NCBI GenBank assembly: GCA_902613185.1 | Contig: CACMGP010000001.1 | Span: 310,001 to 374,000, forward strand | Direction of reading: 5' to 3' | DNA from: an uncultured Alphaproteobacteria bacterium | Lineage (GTDB): Bacteria; Pseudomonadota; Alphaproteobacteria; HIMB59 | Length of the DNA: 64,000 bases | Shown: positions 31,771-41,161 of the stretch, one piece after another | Layout: every line of letters begins with the position of its first letter | Numbering within the stretch: the stretch's first letter is position 1 | Translations under genes and position numbers: made by a program | The notes under the pieces: generated by a model | What the model saw: only the letters and a program-made list of their open reading frames with translations | The model's database searches: none | What the model was told of the DNA's origin: nothing

Positions 31771-31798
31771 TATCTACACTTTATGAGGACATTGTCAA
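31771..31798 (-). promoter_or_regulatory. Candidate rRNA operon promoter
   Basis: A perfect -35 TTGACA and a -10 TAGATA are spaced by 16 bases on the minus strand. The predicted start is near 31764, about 200 bases upstream of mature 16S. It lies downstream of tRNA-fMet, so the two upstream tRNAs probably have their own promoter. Confidence 0.6.
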
Positions 31799-31858
31799 AT
31801 GCATTTCATTAAAAAAAATAAAAAAAAACTATTGAAAAGAAGGCGTTTTTTAGAAATT

Positions 31859-31935
<77 letters not shown>

Positions 31936-31986
31936 ATCAGAAAACGAAAGATATGTCAAAATATCAACAATTACAATGATTATTCT

Positions 31987-32063
31987 TGGTAGCGGAGGAG
32001 GGATTTGAACCCCCGACACATGGATTATGATTCCACCGCTCTAACCAACTGAGCTACTCCGCC
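31987..32063 (-). tRNA. Elongator tRNA-Met (CAT)
   Basis: 77 bases with encoded CCA, 51 bases upstream of tRNA-fMet on the same strand. The acceptor GGCGGAG is paired, and the anticodon region TGGAATCATAATCCA carries CAT. The body matches elongator Met tRNAs of alphaproteobacteria more closely than the lysidine-modified tRNA-Ile2, but a CAT anticodon alone cannot exclude the latter. Confidence 0.9.
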
Positions 32064-32100
32064 ATAAAGAAATATTGTTTTATATTATATTAGCCTAATC

Positions 32101-32844
32101 TTAAATGATTTTGTTTATTTCTCTTAATATGAATTTTTTTGCATTACTAACACCGAATTTATTCACTTGAGAGTTTATAACAATCTCTACACCCTTCGGT
32201 TTTCCATCAAAAATTGGATAGCTACCTATAGAAATATTTTTATATTTTCTTTCAGCTTGAACAAGTAGATGGGCTATTTTACTCTCAAAAAGTTTTGTAG
32301 ATATTGTGGTTGAATAAAATTTATTTTTAATTTTTATCATTTTTTTAAACTCTTTCATCATCGCTTGTACTATTTCAGGTATGCCAGCAAAAACATAAAT
32401 ATTTTTTATTTTAAAACCTGGTGCTCCACTAACTTTATTTAAAATTAACTTAGAGCCCTCCGGCATATACGCCATTTTCATTCTAGCATCAGTTAATTCA
32501 GATTTAATTTTCCTGTAATATTTTTTTAATTCTTTATATGCGCCATTATGTAATTTGTATTTTTTTTTAACTGCCAAGCTAATTGACTCAGATGTAATGT
32601 CATCGTGAGTTGGACCTATACCACCAGTAGTGATAATAAAATCATATTGATTTTTTAATTTCCTTATTTGAGAAATAATTATTTTTTTTTGGTCAGGAAT
32701 TACAACCACTAACTGCAGAGATATACCACAAATGAACAACTCTTTAGCTATATGATTTATATTTTTATCTTGTGTCCTACCTGATAATATCTCATTGCCA
32801 ATGATCACAAGACAAGCTGAATTAATTTTTTTAGTAGTTACCAT
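32101..32844 (-). CDS. CinA N-terminal-type molybdopterin-binding domain protein
   Basis: 247 residues, soluble. Contains LVIIGNEILSGRTQDKN and IITTGGIGPTHDDITSESI, the core of the MoaB/MogA-like domain of CinA (COG1058), and PEGSKLILNKVSGAPGF. The C-terminal NMN amidase domain of full CinA is absent; stand-alone forms are common in alphaproteobacteria. The exact substrate is uncertain, with a role in nucleotide repair or pyrophosphatase activity proposed for the family. Its ATG is 2 bases from the divergent sfsA ATG. Confidence 0.85.
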   Translation of the reverse strand: MVTTKKINSACLVIIGNEILSGRTQDKNINHIAKELFICGISLQLVVVIPDQKKIIISQIRKLKNQYDFIITTGGIGPTHDDITSESISLAVKKKYKLHNGAYKELKKYYRKIKSELTDARMKMAYMPEGSKLILNKVSGAPGFKIKNIYVFAGIPEIVQAMMKEFKKMIKIKNKFYSTTISTKLFESKIAHLLVQAERKYKNISIGSYPIFDGKPKGVEIVINSQVNKFGVSNAKKFILREINKII

Positions 32845-32846
32845 AA

Positions 32847-33542
32847 ATGAAGTATAAAGAGGAAATCTTAGAGGGTTTTTTTATAAAACGCTATAAGCGA
32901 TTTTTTGTCGATTTAAAGCTTGATAATGTAGTTGTCACAGCTTACTGCCCAAATACAGGGTCACTTTTAGGTTTATTGAAAGAGGGTTCTAAAGTACTAG
33001 TTGCAAAAGTTGAAAACCCAAATGCAAAATTAAAATATAGATTGGAGGCAATTAAAGACCTCAAAACTTTTGTAGGTGTAAACACATCTCTACCAAATGA
33101 CATAATTTTCAACGCTATGAGGGGAAAAAAAATTTTGCAGGAAATTAAAGGTGATATCAAAAAAGAGGTAAAATATGGAAAAAATTCTAGAATTGATATC
33201 TTTGCAAGCCACCCTAATGGAGATACTTACATTGAAGTCAAATCAGTTACTTTATCAAGGAAAAAGAATTTAGCAGAATTTCCAGATTCAGTAACTTCAA
33301 GGGGATCTAAACACCTAATTGAGTTAAGTAATATGTCCAAAAAAGGAAGTAAATGTTTTTTAATATATCTAATTCAACGAAATGATGTAGATAGATTTTC
33401 TATAGCTAAAGATTTGGATAATGAGTATTATGAAAACTCTCTAATAGCAAAAAAAAGTGGCGTACAATTTAGAGCTTTTAAATGTAACGTATCATATAAA
33501 GGTATAAATATTACTGGTGAGATAAATATTGATGAAAATTAA
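32847..33542 (+). CDS. sfsA: SfsA family protein
   Basis: 231 residues matching the sugar-fermentation-stimulation family: FFVDLKLDNVVVTAYCPNTGSLLGLL, a nuclease-like core RIDIFASHPNGDTYIEVKSVTL, and FPDSVTSRGSKHLIEL. The family has an OB-like N-terminal part and a PD-(D/E)XK-like fold. It was described as a DNA-binding regulator in E. coli, but the biochemical role is unsettled. It overlaps map by about 11 bases, a common pairing in alphaproteobacteria. Confidence 0.9.
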   Translation: MKYKEEILEGFFIKRYKRFFVDLKLDNVVVTAYCPNTGSLLGLLKEGSKVLVAKVENPNAKLKYRLEAIKDLKTFVGVNTSLPNDIIFNAMRGKKILQEIKGDIKKEVKYGKNSRIDIFASHPNGDTYIEVKSVTLSRKKNLAEFPDSVTSRGSKHLIELSNMSKKGSKCFLIYLIQRNDVDRFSIAKDLDNEYYENSLIAKKSGVQFRAFKCNVSYKGINITGEINIDEN

Positions 33543-34308
33543 ATCATACAAGAATGATGAAGTAGAACCTTGTAGAGAGGCAAGTAAAATTACTGCAACT
33601 ATTTTAGACGAACTAAATAATATTATAAAAGAAGATGTCTCAACATCTGAAATTGATGATTATTGTTTAACAAGAATTCAAGAGCTAGGAGGCACACCTG
33701 CACCGTTGTTTTACAGAGGTTTTCCAAAGTCTACATGTACCTCATTAAATCATGTTATTTGTCATGGGATTCCAAACCATAATCGAAACCTTCAAAATGG
33801 AGATATTTTAAATGTAGATGTAACGACAATAATTGATGGTTGGCATGGGGACTCATCAAGGATGTTTAAAGTAGGAGACATTTCAATTAAAGCAAGTAAT
33901 CTATGCAAGGTTACCCACGATTGTTTGATAGAGAGTATTGGCGAGATAAAAGTTGGTGAGCCTATCAGTAGAATAGGAAAAAAAATTGAGAATATAGCAA
34001 CTTCAAACAACTTTAGTGTTGTTAGAGATTTTTGTGGACATGGAGTTGGATTAAAGTTTCACGAGAATCCTAGTATTTTACACTATTACGATAGTGAGTA
34101 TGATAAAGTAAAATTTGTAGACGGAATGATTTTTACAATTGAACCCATGATCAATGTTGGTAAATATCAATCTAAAATACTTAACGATGGTTGGACTGCA
34201 GTGACTAAAGATAAAACACTTAGCGCTCAGTACGAACATACGATATACATTAATGGTGATATTATTGAGATTCTAACAGAGTCCCCAAGTAAGGCTTTTT
34301 ATAATTGA
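33532..34308 (+). CDS. map: Methionine aminopeptidase, type I
   Basis: Removes the initiator Met from nascent proteins. About 258 residues from ATG 33532; the TTG at 33529 used by the track adds only one residue. Metal ligands are in place: ILNVDVTTIIDGWHGDSSRMF (two Asp), CGHGVGLKFHENP (His), FTIEPMIN (Glu) and YEHTIYI (Glu), with the substrate His in VICHGIPN. The N-terminal SH3-binding extension of eukaryotic forms is absent. It overlaps purB by 4 bases. Confidence 0.95.
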   Translation: MKIKSYKNDEVEPCREASKITATILDELNNIIKEDVSTSEIDDYCLTRIQELGGTPAPLFYRGFPKSTCTSLNHVICHGIPNHNRNLQNGDILNVDVTTIIDGWHGDSSRMFKVGDISIKASNLCKVTHDCLIESIGEIKVGEPISRIGKKIENIATSNNFSVVRDFCGHGVGLKFHENPSILHYYDSEYDKVKFVDGMIFTIEPMINVGKYQSKILNDGWTAVTKDKTLSAQYEHTIYINGDIIEILTESPSKAFYN

Positions 34309-35594
34309 TACCAAGATACTCTAGAAAAATTCTTAAAGAAATCTGGGAAGATAGTAATAAATTTCAAATATGGCTTGACCTTGAAATTCTCGCATGTGAG
34401 GCAATGGAAAAATTGGGTCAGATACCTAAAGGGACCTCAAACAAAATCAAAAAAAAAGCAAAGTTTAAGGTAAAAGAAATAGAAAAAATTGAAGAAAAAA
34501 CAAAGCACGATGTAATTGCTTTTTTAACTAATGTAGCAAAGTATGTAGGACCCGAGTCTAGGTATATTCATAAGGGACTAACTTCTAGTGATATTTTAGA
34601 TACTTCTTTCTCCATACAACTTAACCAATCAAGCAATATAATTCTTGAAGGTTTAAAAACTTTGAGTAAATCTCTTTTAAATATTGCAAAAAAACATAAG
34701 TACACATTATGTATCGGTAGAAGTCATGGTATTCACGCCGAAACGACTACTTTTGGATTAAAAATATTAGGATATCTAGCCGAAAACAAAAGAAACATAG
34801 ATCGTCTTAAAAATTCGATAAAACAAATACAAACAATTCAAATGTCCGGTCCTGTAGGGACATATTCAAATATTGACACAAGGGTAGAGCAAATGATTGC
34901 TAAAAAATTAAAATTTTCAATCGAACCTGTCTCCACGCAGATAATTCCAAGAGACAGGCATGCGGACCTTTTTTGCTCTTTTGCTATTATTGCAAGCTCC
35001 ATAGAACGTCTATCAACTGAAATTAGACACTTACAAAGAACAGAAGTTTTAGAAGTTGAGGAAGGTTTTAGAAAAGGCCAAAAGGGTAGTTCGGCAATGC
35101 CTCATAAAAAAAATCCAATTTTATCAGAAAATTTAACAGGACTAGCAAGAGTGATTAGATCGTTAACCATTCCTGCTTTGGAGAATATAACTTCATGGCA
35201 TGAAAGAGATATAAGTCACTCCAGTGTTGAGAGAATAAACGCTCCCAATGCCACCATAACGCTCGACTTTGCAGTTCAAAGAATGATCAACATTTTAAAT
35301 AATTTAAATATAAATAAAAAAAATATGATGAAAAATTTAAATCTTTTAAAAGGTCTACCCTATTCACAAAATGTACTGATTTTTCTTATTGAAAATAAGG
35401 TTTTAAGAGAAGATGCCTATAAAATTGTTCAAGATTGTGCTTTGAAAACTTGGAAAGGTGATATGTCTTTTAAAGATAATCTTTTGAGTCATCCTCGTTT
35501 AGCCAAATTAAAAATATCAAGTAAAGTTAATAATATCTTCAATAATAAAAATCTTTTTAAAAATGTTGATAAAATATTTAAAAGGATTAATTAA
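34305..35594 (+). CDS. purB: Adenylosuccinate lyase
   Basis: Cleaves SAICAR and adenylosuccinate in purine synthesis. 429 residues from a TTG start that overlaps the map stop (TTGA); MIPRYSRKILKEIWEDSNKFQIWLDLE is the standard N-terminus, so the TTG is convincing. Signature GSSAMPHKKNPI contains the catalytic Ser loop; SRYIHKGLTSSDILDT and GRSHGIHAETTTFG are also clear. First of five consecutive purine genes, linked by 1-4 base overlaps. Confidence 0.95.
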   Translation: MIPRYSRKILKEIWEDSNKFQIWLDLEILACEAMEKLGQIPKGTSNKIKKKAKFKVKEIEKIEEKTKHDVIAFLTNVAKYVGPESRYIHKGLTSSDILDTSFSIQLNQSSNIILEGLKTLSKSLLNIAKKHKYTLCIGRSHGIHAETTTFGLKILGYLAENKRNIDRLKNSIKQIQTIQMSGPVGTYSNIDTRVEQMIAKKLKFSIEPVSTQIIPRDRHADLFCSFAIIASSIERLSTEIRHLQRTEVLEVEEGFRKGQKGSSAMPHKKNPILSENLTGLARVIRSLTIPALENITSWHERDISHSSVERINAPNATITLDFAVQRMINILNNLNINKKNMMKNLNLLKGLPYSQNVLIFLIENKVLREDAYKIVQDCALKTWKGDMSFKDNLLSHPRLAKLKISSKVNNIFNNKNLFKNVDKIFKRIN

Positions 35595-36310
35595 TGGCAG
35601 CAAAATTGAAAAAATTATATGAGGGAAAAGCAAAAATTATTTATGCCAAAACTAGTAAGGAAGTCATAGCTACCTATAAAAATGATGCTACAGCATTTAA
35701 TAATTTAAAAAAGGGCTCTATAAAGAATAAGGGTGCAATTAATAATGCTATATCGAGTTATTTATTTCAAATATTGAATCATTGTGATATTCCAACACAC
35801 TTTATAAAGAAAATTAATAAAAAATCTCAGCTTTTAAAAAAAGTAGATATTATTCCAATTGAAGTTTTAGTTAGAAATTTCTTTGCAGGCTCTTTATCTA
35901 AAAAGTTTGGTGTAAAAGAAGGTACACAATTATCTGATACTCTAATTGAGTATTGTTTAAAATCAGATGAACTTGGCGATCCTCATATAAGTTCTGAACA
36001 TATTCTTAATTTAGGTTTATGTGATTTTGATGAATTAGAGTTAATAGATGAATATTCTTTGAGAATAAATGACATATTAAGGTCTACGTTCTATTCCATA
36101 GGAATAAATCTAGTTGACTTTAAATTAGAATTTGGAATTTGTAAAAAAACTGATGAGCTTGTTTTAGCAGATGAAATATCACCAGATACATGTCGTTTGT
36201 GGGATTTAAAAACAAATAAAAAACTTGATAAAGATCGATTTCGTAGAGATTTAGGAAATATCGAAGAAGCATATGAAGAGGTGCTTAATAGGTTAAACTT
36301 GAAAATTTAA
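35594..36310 (+). CDS. purC: SAICAR synthetase
   Basis: Joins aspartate to CAIR in purine synthesis. The 238-residue protein begins KKLYEGKAKIIYAK, the ATP-binding start of the family, followed by NDATAFNN. Later come the signature IIPIEVLVRNFFAGSLSKKFG and the block LVLADEISPDTCRLWD. TAATG overlaps at both ends couple it with purB and purS. Confidence 0.96.
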   Translation: MAAKLKKLYEGKAKIIYAKTSKEVIATYKNDATAFNNLKKGSIKNKGAINNAISSYLFQILNHCDIPTHFIKKINKKSQLLKKVDIIPIEVLVRNFFAGSLSKKFGVKEGTQLSDTLIEYCLKSDELGDPHISSEHILNLGLCDFDELELIDEYSLRINDILRSTFYSIGINLVDFKLEFGICKKTDELVLADEISPDTCRLWDLKTNKKLDKDRFRRDLGNIEEAYEEVLNRLNLKI

Positions 36311-36549
36311 TGCGAATAAAAATTTTAGTAAGACTTAAAGGCCAAATTTTAGAACCACAAGGAAAAGTAATTGAACATTCACTTAATAGTTTAGGATTTA
36401 CAGAATTTTCAAATATCCGACAGGGAAAACTCATTGAATTAGATTTACCCGATAATATAAGTAAAGAGGAAAAAGCACAAAAAATCGACTCTGCTTGCAA
36501 AAAACTTTTAGTCAACGATATTATTGAAGAGTACGAAGTGCTTGGATGA
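36310..36549 (+). CDS. purS: FGAM synthase subunit PurS
   Basis: A small 79-residue subunit that bridges PurQ and PurL for ammonia transfer in formylglycinamidine ribonucleotide synthesis. The alternating strand-helix pattern and the segment LKGQILEPQGKVIEHSLNSLGFTEFSNIRQGKLIEL match the family. It is placed between purC and purQ with 1- and 4-base overlaps. Confidence 0.94.
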   Translation: MRIKILVRLKGQILEPQGKVIEHSLNSLGFTEFSNIRQGKLIELDLPDNISKEEKAQKIDSACKKLLVNDIIEEYEVLG

Positions 36550-37226
36550 GTTTTAAATCTGCTGTTATAACATTTCCTGGATCTAATTGTGACAGAGACG
36601 CATTATGCTACTTAAAAGATTTAACTAAAGGTGAGGTTCATAATATTTGGCATGAGGAGACATCATTGCCGAAAGTTGATTTAGTAATTTTGCCTGGGGG
36701 TTTTAGCTTTGGTGATTATTTAAGATCAGGAGCAATGGCATCAAAAAGTAAAATTATTGATGAAGTTGTGAAACATGCAAATGATAATAGATATTTATTA
36801 GGTATTTGTAATGGCTTTCAAATTTTAACAGAAATTGGACTTCTTGAGGGAGCATTAATTCGAAATAAAAAACTCAAATTTTTAGGTAAAAATTGTTTTA
36901 TTAAAAAAAAATTTAAAAATAATTTTAATTTATCAATCAAAGATAACCAGATTCTTCAAATACCTGTAGCTCATAACGAGGGGAATTTTTATTGTGATAG
37001 TGAAACTTTGAATTTATTAAAAAATAATGAACAAATTGCATTTGAATATTGCAAAGGTGAATTCTCAAATACTGAAGAAAATATAAATGGTTCATTAGAG
37101 GCTATTGCAGGTATTACAAATAAAAAAAAGAATGTTCTTGGAATGATGCCTCATCCCGAGAGAGCATATTCTGATTTTCATCAATCACAAGATGGAAGGC
37201 TTATTATAGAGTCTTTAATTTCATGA
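36546..37226 (+). CDS. purQ: FGAM synthase glutaminase subunit PurQ
   Basis: Class I glutamine amidotransferase that supplies ammonia to PurL. 226 residues: FPGSNCDRD at the N-terminus, LPGGFSFGDYLRSG, nucleophile Cys in LLGICNGFQIL, and the His-Glu pair in MMPHPERAY. ATGA overlaps with purS and purL. Confidence 0.96.
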   Translation: MSFKSAVITFPGSNCDRDALCYLKDLTKGEVHNIWHEETSLPKVDLVILPGGFSFGDYLRSGAMASKSKIIDEVVKHANDNRYLLGICNGFQILTEIGLLEGALIRNKKLKFLGKNCFIKKKFKNNFNLSIKDNQILQIPVAHNEGNFYCDSETLNLLKNNEQIAFEYCKGEFSNTEENINGSLEAIAGITNKKKNVLGMMPHPERAYSDFHQSQDGRLIIESLIS

Positions 37227-39388
37227 ATGAAGAGTTAATACTTCAACACGGTTTAACTCTAGATGAATTTCAGGTCATTAGGAAATATCTAAACAGAGAC
37301 TTAAGTATTGAGGAATTGGGTATTTTTTCTGCTATGTGGAATGAACACTGTTGTTATAAAACTTCAAAAAAATGGCTTAAGAAACTCCCTACAAATAATG
37401 AAATTGTAATTCAGGGACCAGGAGAAAATGCTGGTGTAATTGATTTGCAAGATAACGATGGTATTGCGTTTAAAATAGAAAGCCACAATCATCCAAGTTA
37501 CATAGAACCTTTCAACGGTTCAGCAACTGGTGTTGGAGGTATACTACGAGATATATTTACAATGGGAGCAAGACCAATTGCTACTCTTGACTCAATTAGA
37601 TTTGGTTTAATAGAAACTGAAAAGACAAAATACTTATTAAATGGTGTGGTTCATGGAATTGGACACTATGGTAACTGTATTGGAATTCCTAATATTGGTG
37701 GTGAGTGTGAGTTTGAGTCAACATATGATTTTAATAATTTGGTTAATGCTATGGCTGTGGGACATGTTCAAAAAGATAAAATTTTTTACTCTAAACCAAA
37801 ATCTATTGGTGGCCTTATTGTTTACATTGGATCTAAAACTGGAAAAGATGGAATTCATGGAGCAAGTATGGCCTCTGATGTTTTTTCAGAGGAAGATGAG
37901 GATGAAAAAAGACCCTCTGTACAAGTTGGTGATCCCTTCATGGAAAAACTTTTAATGGAAGGTTGCTTAGAGTTAATGTCTTCAGGATTAATAGAGTCTA
38001 TGCAAGATATGGGAGCTGCGGGTATTACCTCCTCCAGTGTAGAAATGGCTTCAAAAGGAAATGTAGGTGTTTATATCAATCTTGATAAAGTTCCATTGAG
38101 GCAACCACTGAGCGCCTATGAGATACTTTTATCTGAAAGCCAAGAAAGAATGCTAGCTGTTATAGATAAAAAAAATAATCATAAAGTCAGAGAAATTCTT
38201 CAAAAATGGCAAATTGATTATGAAGTCATTGGAGAAATTACAGATACAAAAAGAGTTGTGTTTGAGTCAAATAATAAAAAAGTTGTCGATCTTCCTGTAG
38301 AAATAATTGTTAATGATGCTCCTGAATACGATAGAGAGTTTTACATCCCAAGAAAAAGAAAAAACAAAGATTTTGATTTTTCCAAAATTAAATTGGAAGA
38401 TATGATAATTAACCTTCTTACAAATCTTAATTATTTAGATAAAAGTTGGGTTTTTGATCAATATGACTCTACTGTGATGGGAGATACTATCAGAGAACCA
38501 GGTCAATCATCAGGTATAGTAAAGATTCACGGAACACAAAAAGTTATTGGTGCATCTACCGACTGCAATCCATTATACATAAGAATCAATCCTTATGAAG
38601 GAATGAAATATACGGTTGCTGAGTCATATAGAAATCTAATTGCATGCAATATTAATCCTTTAGCGATTACAAATAACCTTAACTTTGCAAGTCCTTTAGA
38701 TCCAAACATTATGGGAGAGTTGGTTTTATCTATTCATGGATTAAAAACTGCAGCTATCAAATTCAATACACCTATTGTTTCAGGTAATGTATCTTTATAT
38801 AACCAGACAAATGAAATACCAATTAAACCTACACCTGTAGTAGGAATGGTAGGTTCCAATATGAATTTAAATAAAATAAACACAAATAAGTTTTGTGAAA
38901 TTGGTAATAAGATCCTTATTTTAGGAAAACAATTATCAAAGAATTGTAGTCCTTACTTATTACAAGATCAAAAAATTGCTTTAAACATATGTGAATTTAA
39001 TGACTTAGAGATATTAGATCTAGATTTTGAGAAAAAAATTGCAAATTGTGTTTTGGAATTATCAGATTTGAAATGCATTATGTCTTGCAATGATATTTCC
39101 AGAGGAGGCATCTTTTCATCATTATTAAAAATGCAATATAGGGATTTGGGTTTTAAGGTAAAGATCTCTGATCCTATTGATTTATTCTGCGAGTATAGTG
39201 CTGGATATGTGATTGAAATAAGAAGTAAAGATCTTGAAGAAGTAACTTCATTTCTGACAAAAAAAGGTGCTGAATATGTCGAAATAGGAGAAATAATAAA
39301 GGAGGGTATTGAAATAAACTCTAAAAAATTTGACTATTTTGATATTATGAATAAATATCGTAATAATTTTGAAAAGATTATAAGTTAG
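37223..39388 (+). CDS. purL: FGAM synthase catalytic subunit PurL (small type)
   Basis: ATP-dependent synthesis of FGAM from FGAR, using ammonia from PurQ. At 721 residues it is the small PurL that needs PurS and PurQ, not the ~1300-residue fusion. SAMWNEHCCYKTSKKWL, IQGPGENAGVIDL, SHNHPSYIEPFNGSATGVGGILRDIF and MQDMGAAGITSSSVEMA are typical. The bolA ATG follows its stop directly. Confidence 0.97.
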   Translation: MNEELILQHGLTLDEFQVIRKYLNRDLSIEELGIFSAMWNEHCCYKTSKKWLKKLPTNNEIVIQGPGENAGVIDLQDNDGIAFKIESHNHPSYIEPFNGSATGVGGILRDIFTMGARPIATLDSIRFGLIETEKTKYLLNGVVHGIGHYGNCIGIPNIGGECEFESTYDFNNLVNAMAVGHVQKDKIFYSKPKSIGGLIVYIGSKTGKDGIHGASMASDVFSEEDEDEKRPSVQVGDPFMEKLLMEGCLELMSSGLIESMQDMGAAGITSSSVEMASKGNVGVYINLDKVPLRQPLSAYEILLSESQERMLAVIDKKNNHKVREILQKWQIDYEVIGEITDTKRVVFESNNKKVVDLPVEIIVNDAPEYDREFYIPRKRKNKDFDFSKIKLEDMIINLLTNLNYLDKSWVFDQYDSTVMGDTIREPGQSSGIVKIHGTQKVIGASTDCNPLYIRINPYEGMKYTVAESYRNLIACNINPLAITNNLNFASPLDPNIMGELVLSIHGLKTAAIKFNTPIVSGNVSLYNQTNEIPIKPTPVVGMVGSNMNLNKINTNKFCEIGNKILILGKQLSKNCSPYLLQDQKIALNICEFNDLEILDLDFEKKIANCVLELSDLKCIMSCNDISRGGIFSSLLKMQYRDLGFKVKISDPIDLFCEYSAGYVIEIRSKDLEEVTSFLTKKGAEYVEIGEIIKEGIEINSKKFDYFDIMNKYRNNFEKIIS

Positions 39389-39622
39389 ATGCCTATTGAA
39401 CAAAAAAAATTAGAAAGACTCCTTGAAAACAAATTTCCAAATTCTAAAATTGTAATTGAGGATCTTGCCGGTGATAACGATCATTATTCTGTTGAAATTG
39501 AAAGTGATATGTTTAACGGATTGTCACGTATAAAACAACACCAGTTAGTTTACAAATTACTAGATGGATTAATGGATAAAGAGCTTCATGCTATGCAATT
39601 AAAAACGAAAGGAACAAAATAA
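39389..39622 (+). CDS. bolA: BolA family protein
   Basis: 77 residues with the BolA fold: LLENKFPNSKIVIEDLAGDNDHYSVEIES, then FNGLSRIKQHQLVYKLLDGLMDKELHAMQLKTK with the conserved H in KQHQ and the HAMQLKT end. BolA proteins bind monothiol glutaredoxins and Fe-S clusters. The next gene, one base overlapping, is exactly such a glutaredoxin. The purL-bolA-grxD order is widely kept in alphaproteobacteria. Confidence 0.94.
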   Translation: MPIEQKKLERLLENKFPNSKIVIEDLAGDNDHYSVEIESDMFNGLSRIKQHQLVYKLLDGLMDKELHAMQLKTKGTK

Positions 39623-39963
39623 TGGAATTAGAGAGTAGTACAAAAGAACAAATTGAAAAAATGATTGGAGATAATGAAGTTTTCCTATTTATGAAAGGTA
39701 ACCCTGACTTTCCTATGTGTGGTTTCTCGTCAGTCGCAAGCGCAATTTTAAAAAAAACTGGGGTTGAGTTTGGCCATTGTAATGTACTTGAAGATAACAA
39801 CATTAGAGAAGGTATAAAAAATTATTCAAATTGGCCTACGATACCTCAACTTTACATAAAAAAAGAATTTGTAGGTGGTTGTGATATTATGAAAGAAATG
39901 GCTGAGTCTGGTGAACTTCTAGAATTACTAAACACAAAGGGCATCAAAACTGAAGTAAATTAA
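39622..39963 (+). CDS. grxD: Monothiol glutaredoxin Grx4 type
   Basis: 113 residues carrying the CGFS active site in FPMCGFSSVASAIL, preceded by VFLFMKGNPDFP and followed by NWPTIPQLYIKKEFVGGCDIM for glutathione binding. CGFS glutaredoxins bind a shared [2Fe-2S] cluster with BolA and take part in Fe-S delivery or iron sensing. It is the last gene of the plus-strand purine run; a terminator-like hairpin follows. Confidence 0.95.
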   Translation: MELESSTKEQIEKMIGDNEVFLFMKGNPDFPMCGFSSVASAILKKTGVEFGHCNVLEDNNIREGIKNYSNWPTIPQLYIKKEFVGGCDIMKEMAESGELLELLNTKGIKTEVN

Positions 39964-39987
39964 AAAAGGGGCATTTATTTTGCCCCT
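39962..39987 (-). terminator. Rho-independent terminator
   Basis: Stem AGGGGCA/TGCCCCT with a 7-base loop. On the minus strand it is followed by TTTTTT, which makes it a terminator for the TPR gene ending at 39992. On the plus strand no T-run follows, though the hairpin lies just after grxD and may also help end that transcript. Confidence 0.8.
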
Positions 39988-39991
39988 CTCA

Positions 39992-40447
39992 TTAGTTATT
40001 TGAAATATAGTTATTTAATTCTTTATAATAAGAATTATTTTCTCCAACTAGTTTTTTAAGTAAAGCTAAATTATTTAGGGCATTTTCTTTTTGACCAAGA
40101 TCCACATACATTTCACCTTGGTATTCGATAGCACCTAAGTGTTCTGGATCTAATTCTAGAGCTTTTTTGTAGTATTTTGCTGCATTATCAAAATCATCAC
40201 TTTTACGATATGCAAACCCAAGCTCATTAAAAACATCAGCTCTTGAAAAATCGTTTGACACAACCGGAACTAAAGTCAAAAGTTTACTTATAGCCATGGT
40301 GTAATCTTTATTACGAATTAGTTTGATAGCTGATTTATAATCCTTACCATAATTATTATCAGATGCACTGTCACCTGAGCCAGAACTAGCACCATTAAGA
40401 GAAGATAATGAGAAGAAAAATAGGGTAATAAGTAATTTAATGTTCAT
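39992..40447 (-). CDS. Exported tetratricopeptide repeat protein
   Basis: 151 residues: an N-terminal signal peptide (MNIKLLITLFFFSLSSLNGAS), a Ser/Gly-rich linker, then two or three TPR units. The clearest is ADVFNELGFAYRKSDDFDNAAKYYKKALELDPEHLGAIEYQGEMYVDLGQKENAL. Probably a periplasmic scaffold; its partners cannot be inferred from the neighbours (grxD, rpsD). It is followed by a clear terminator. Confidence 0.8.
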   Translation of the reverse strand: MNIKLLITLFFFSLSSLNGASSGSGDSASDNNYGKDYKSAIKLIRNKDYTMAISKLLTLVPVVSNDFSRADVFNELGFAYRKSDDFDNAAKYYKKALELDPEHLGAIEYQGEMYVDLGQKENALNNLALLKKLVGENNSYYKELNNYISNN

Positions 40448-40504
40448 ATTTTAGTATTCGATAACTAATATTTATTAGATTATGATATTTTAAGAAAAAA
40501 GTTG

Positions 40505-41122
40505 TTATCTTGAGTAAAATTCAACAACTAAATTAGGTTCCATTTGAACAGGGTAAGGAACATCTGTCAATTGAGGTCCTCTGACAAATTTACCAAGACA
40601 TTTTGAAATTTCTAATTGTAAATACTCAGGAACATCTCTTTCATTAGAGCTTAATGTTTGAATAATCATTGGAATATTCTGGCTAGTTTGTTGAAGGGAT
40701 ATTTCATCGCCATCATTAACCTGATAAGATTTTTTATTTACAACTTTACCGTTAACCAAAACATGCCCGTGATTTACTAGTTGTCTTGCGGAAAATACAG
40801 TTGGAGCAAACTTTAATCTAAAAACAACGGCATCTAATCTTCGTTCTAAAAGTTCAATTAGAATTTGACTGGTGTCACCTTTTTTTCTTGAAGCTGCTTG
40901 ATATATTTTTAAAAATTGTTTCTCAGTAATATCGCCATAATATTTTTTAAGCTTTTGTTTTGCTGCTAATTGAACTCCAAAATCAGAGGGTTTTCTTCTT
41001 CTTGCTTGACCATGTTGACCAGGACCATAAGGTCTTCTATTGAAAGGACTTTTGGGCCTACCCCATAAATTTAGTCCTAGTCTTCTATCAATTTTATGTT
41101 TTGACGATAGTCTTTTTGTCAT
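40505..41122 (-). CDS. rpsD: 30S ribosomal protein uS4
   Basis: Primary 16S-binding protein and assembly initiator. 205 residues: [43 protein letters not shown], and the S4 RNA-binding domain [38 protein letters not shown]. The N-terminal zinc Cys cluster is absent, as in many proteobacteria. It stands alone between the methyltransferase and TPR genes. Confidence 0.96.
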   Translation of the reverse strand: MTKRLSSKHKIDRRLGLNLWGRPKSPFNRRPYGPGQHGQARRRKPSDFGVQLAAKQKLKKYYGDITEKQFLKIYQAASRKKGDTSQILIELLERRLDAVVFRLKFAPTVFSARQLVNHGHVLVNGKVVNKKSYQVNDGDEISLQQTSQNIPMIIQTLSSNERDVPEYLQLEISKCLGKFVRGPQLTDVPYPVQMEPNLVVEFYSR

Positions 41123-41161
41123 GAATTGGTGATTTATATAGATTTAGCCTTTTAAGTCAAT

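Larger units (their letters stand above)
31567..31858 (-). promoter_or_regulatory. rRNA operon leader region
   Basis: About 290 bases without a gene between tRNA-fMet and 16S. It holds a candidate promoter (31771-31798), a boxA antitermination site (31709-31717) and the 5' arm of the 16S processing stem (31674-31688), all oriented toward 16S. Nothing else with coding or repeat structure is visible in it. Confidence 0.75.

Noticed and set aside
37641-37955. 104-aa plus-strand ORF within purL
   Set aside because: Out-of-frame shadow of the purL reading frame, which is intact and conserved across this stretch.
39962-39987. The AGGGGCA hairpin as a plus-strand terminator of the purine run
   Set aside because: The T-run follows the stem only on the minus strand, so it is assigned to the TPR gene; a contribution on the plus strand is possible but not shown.
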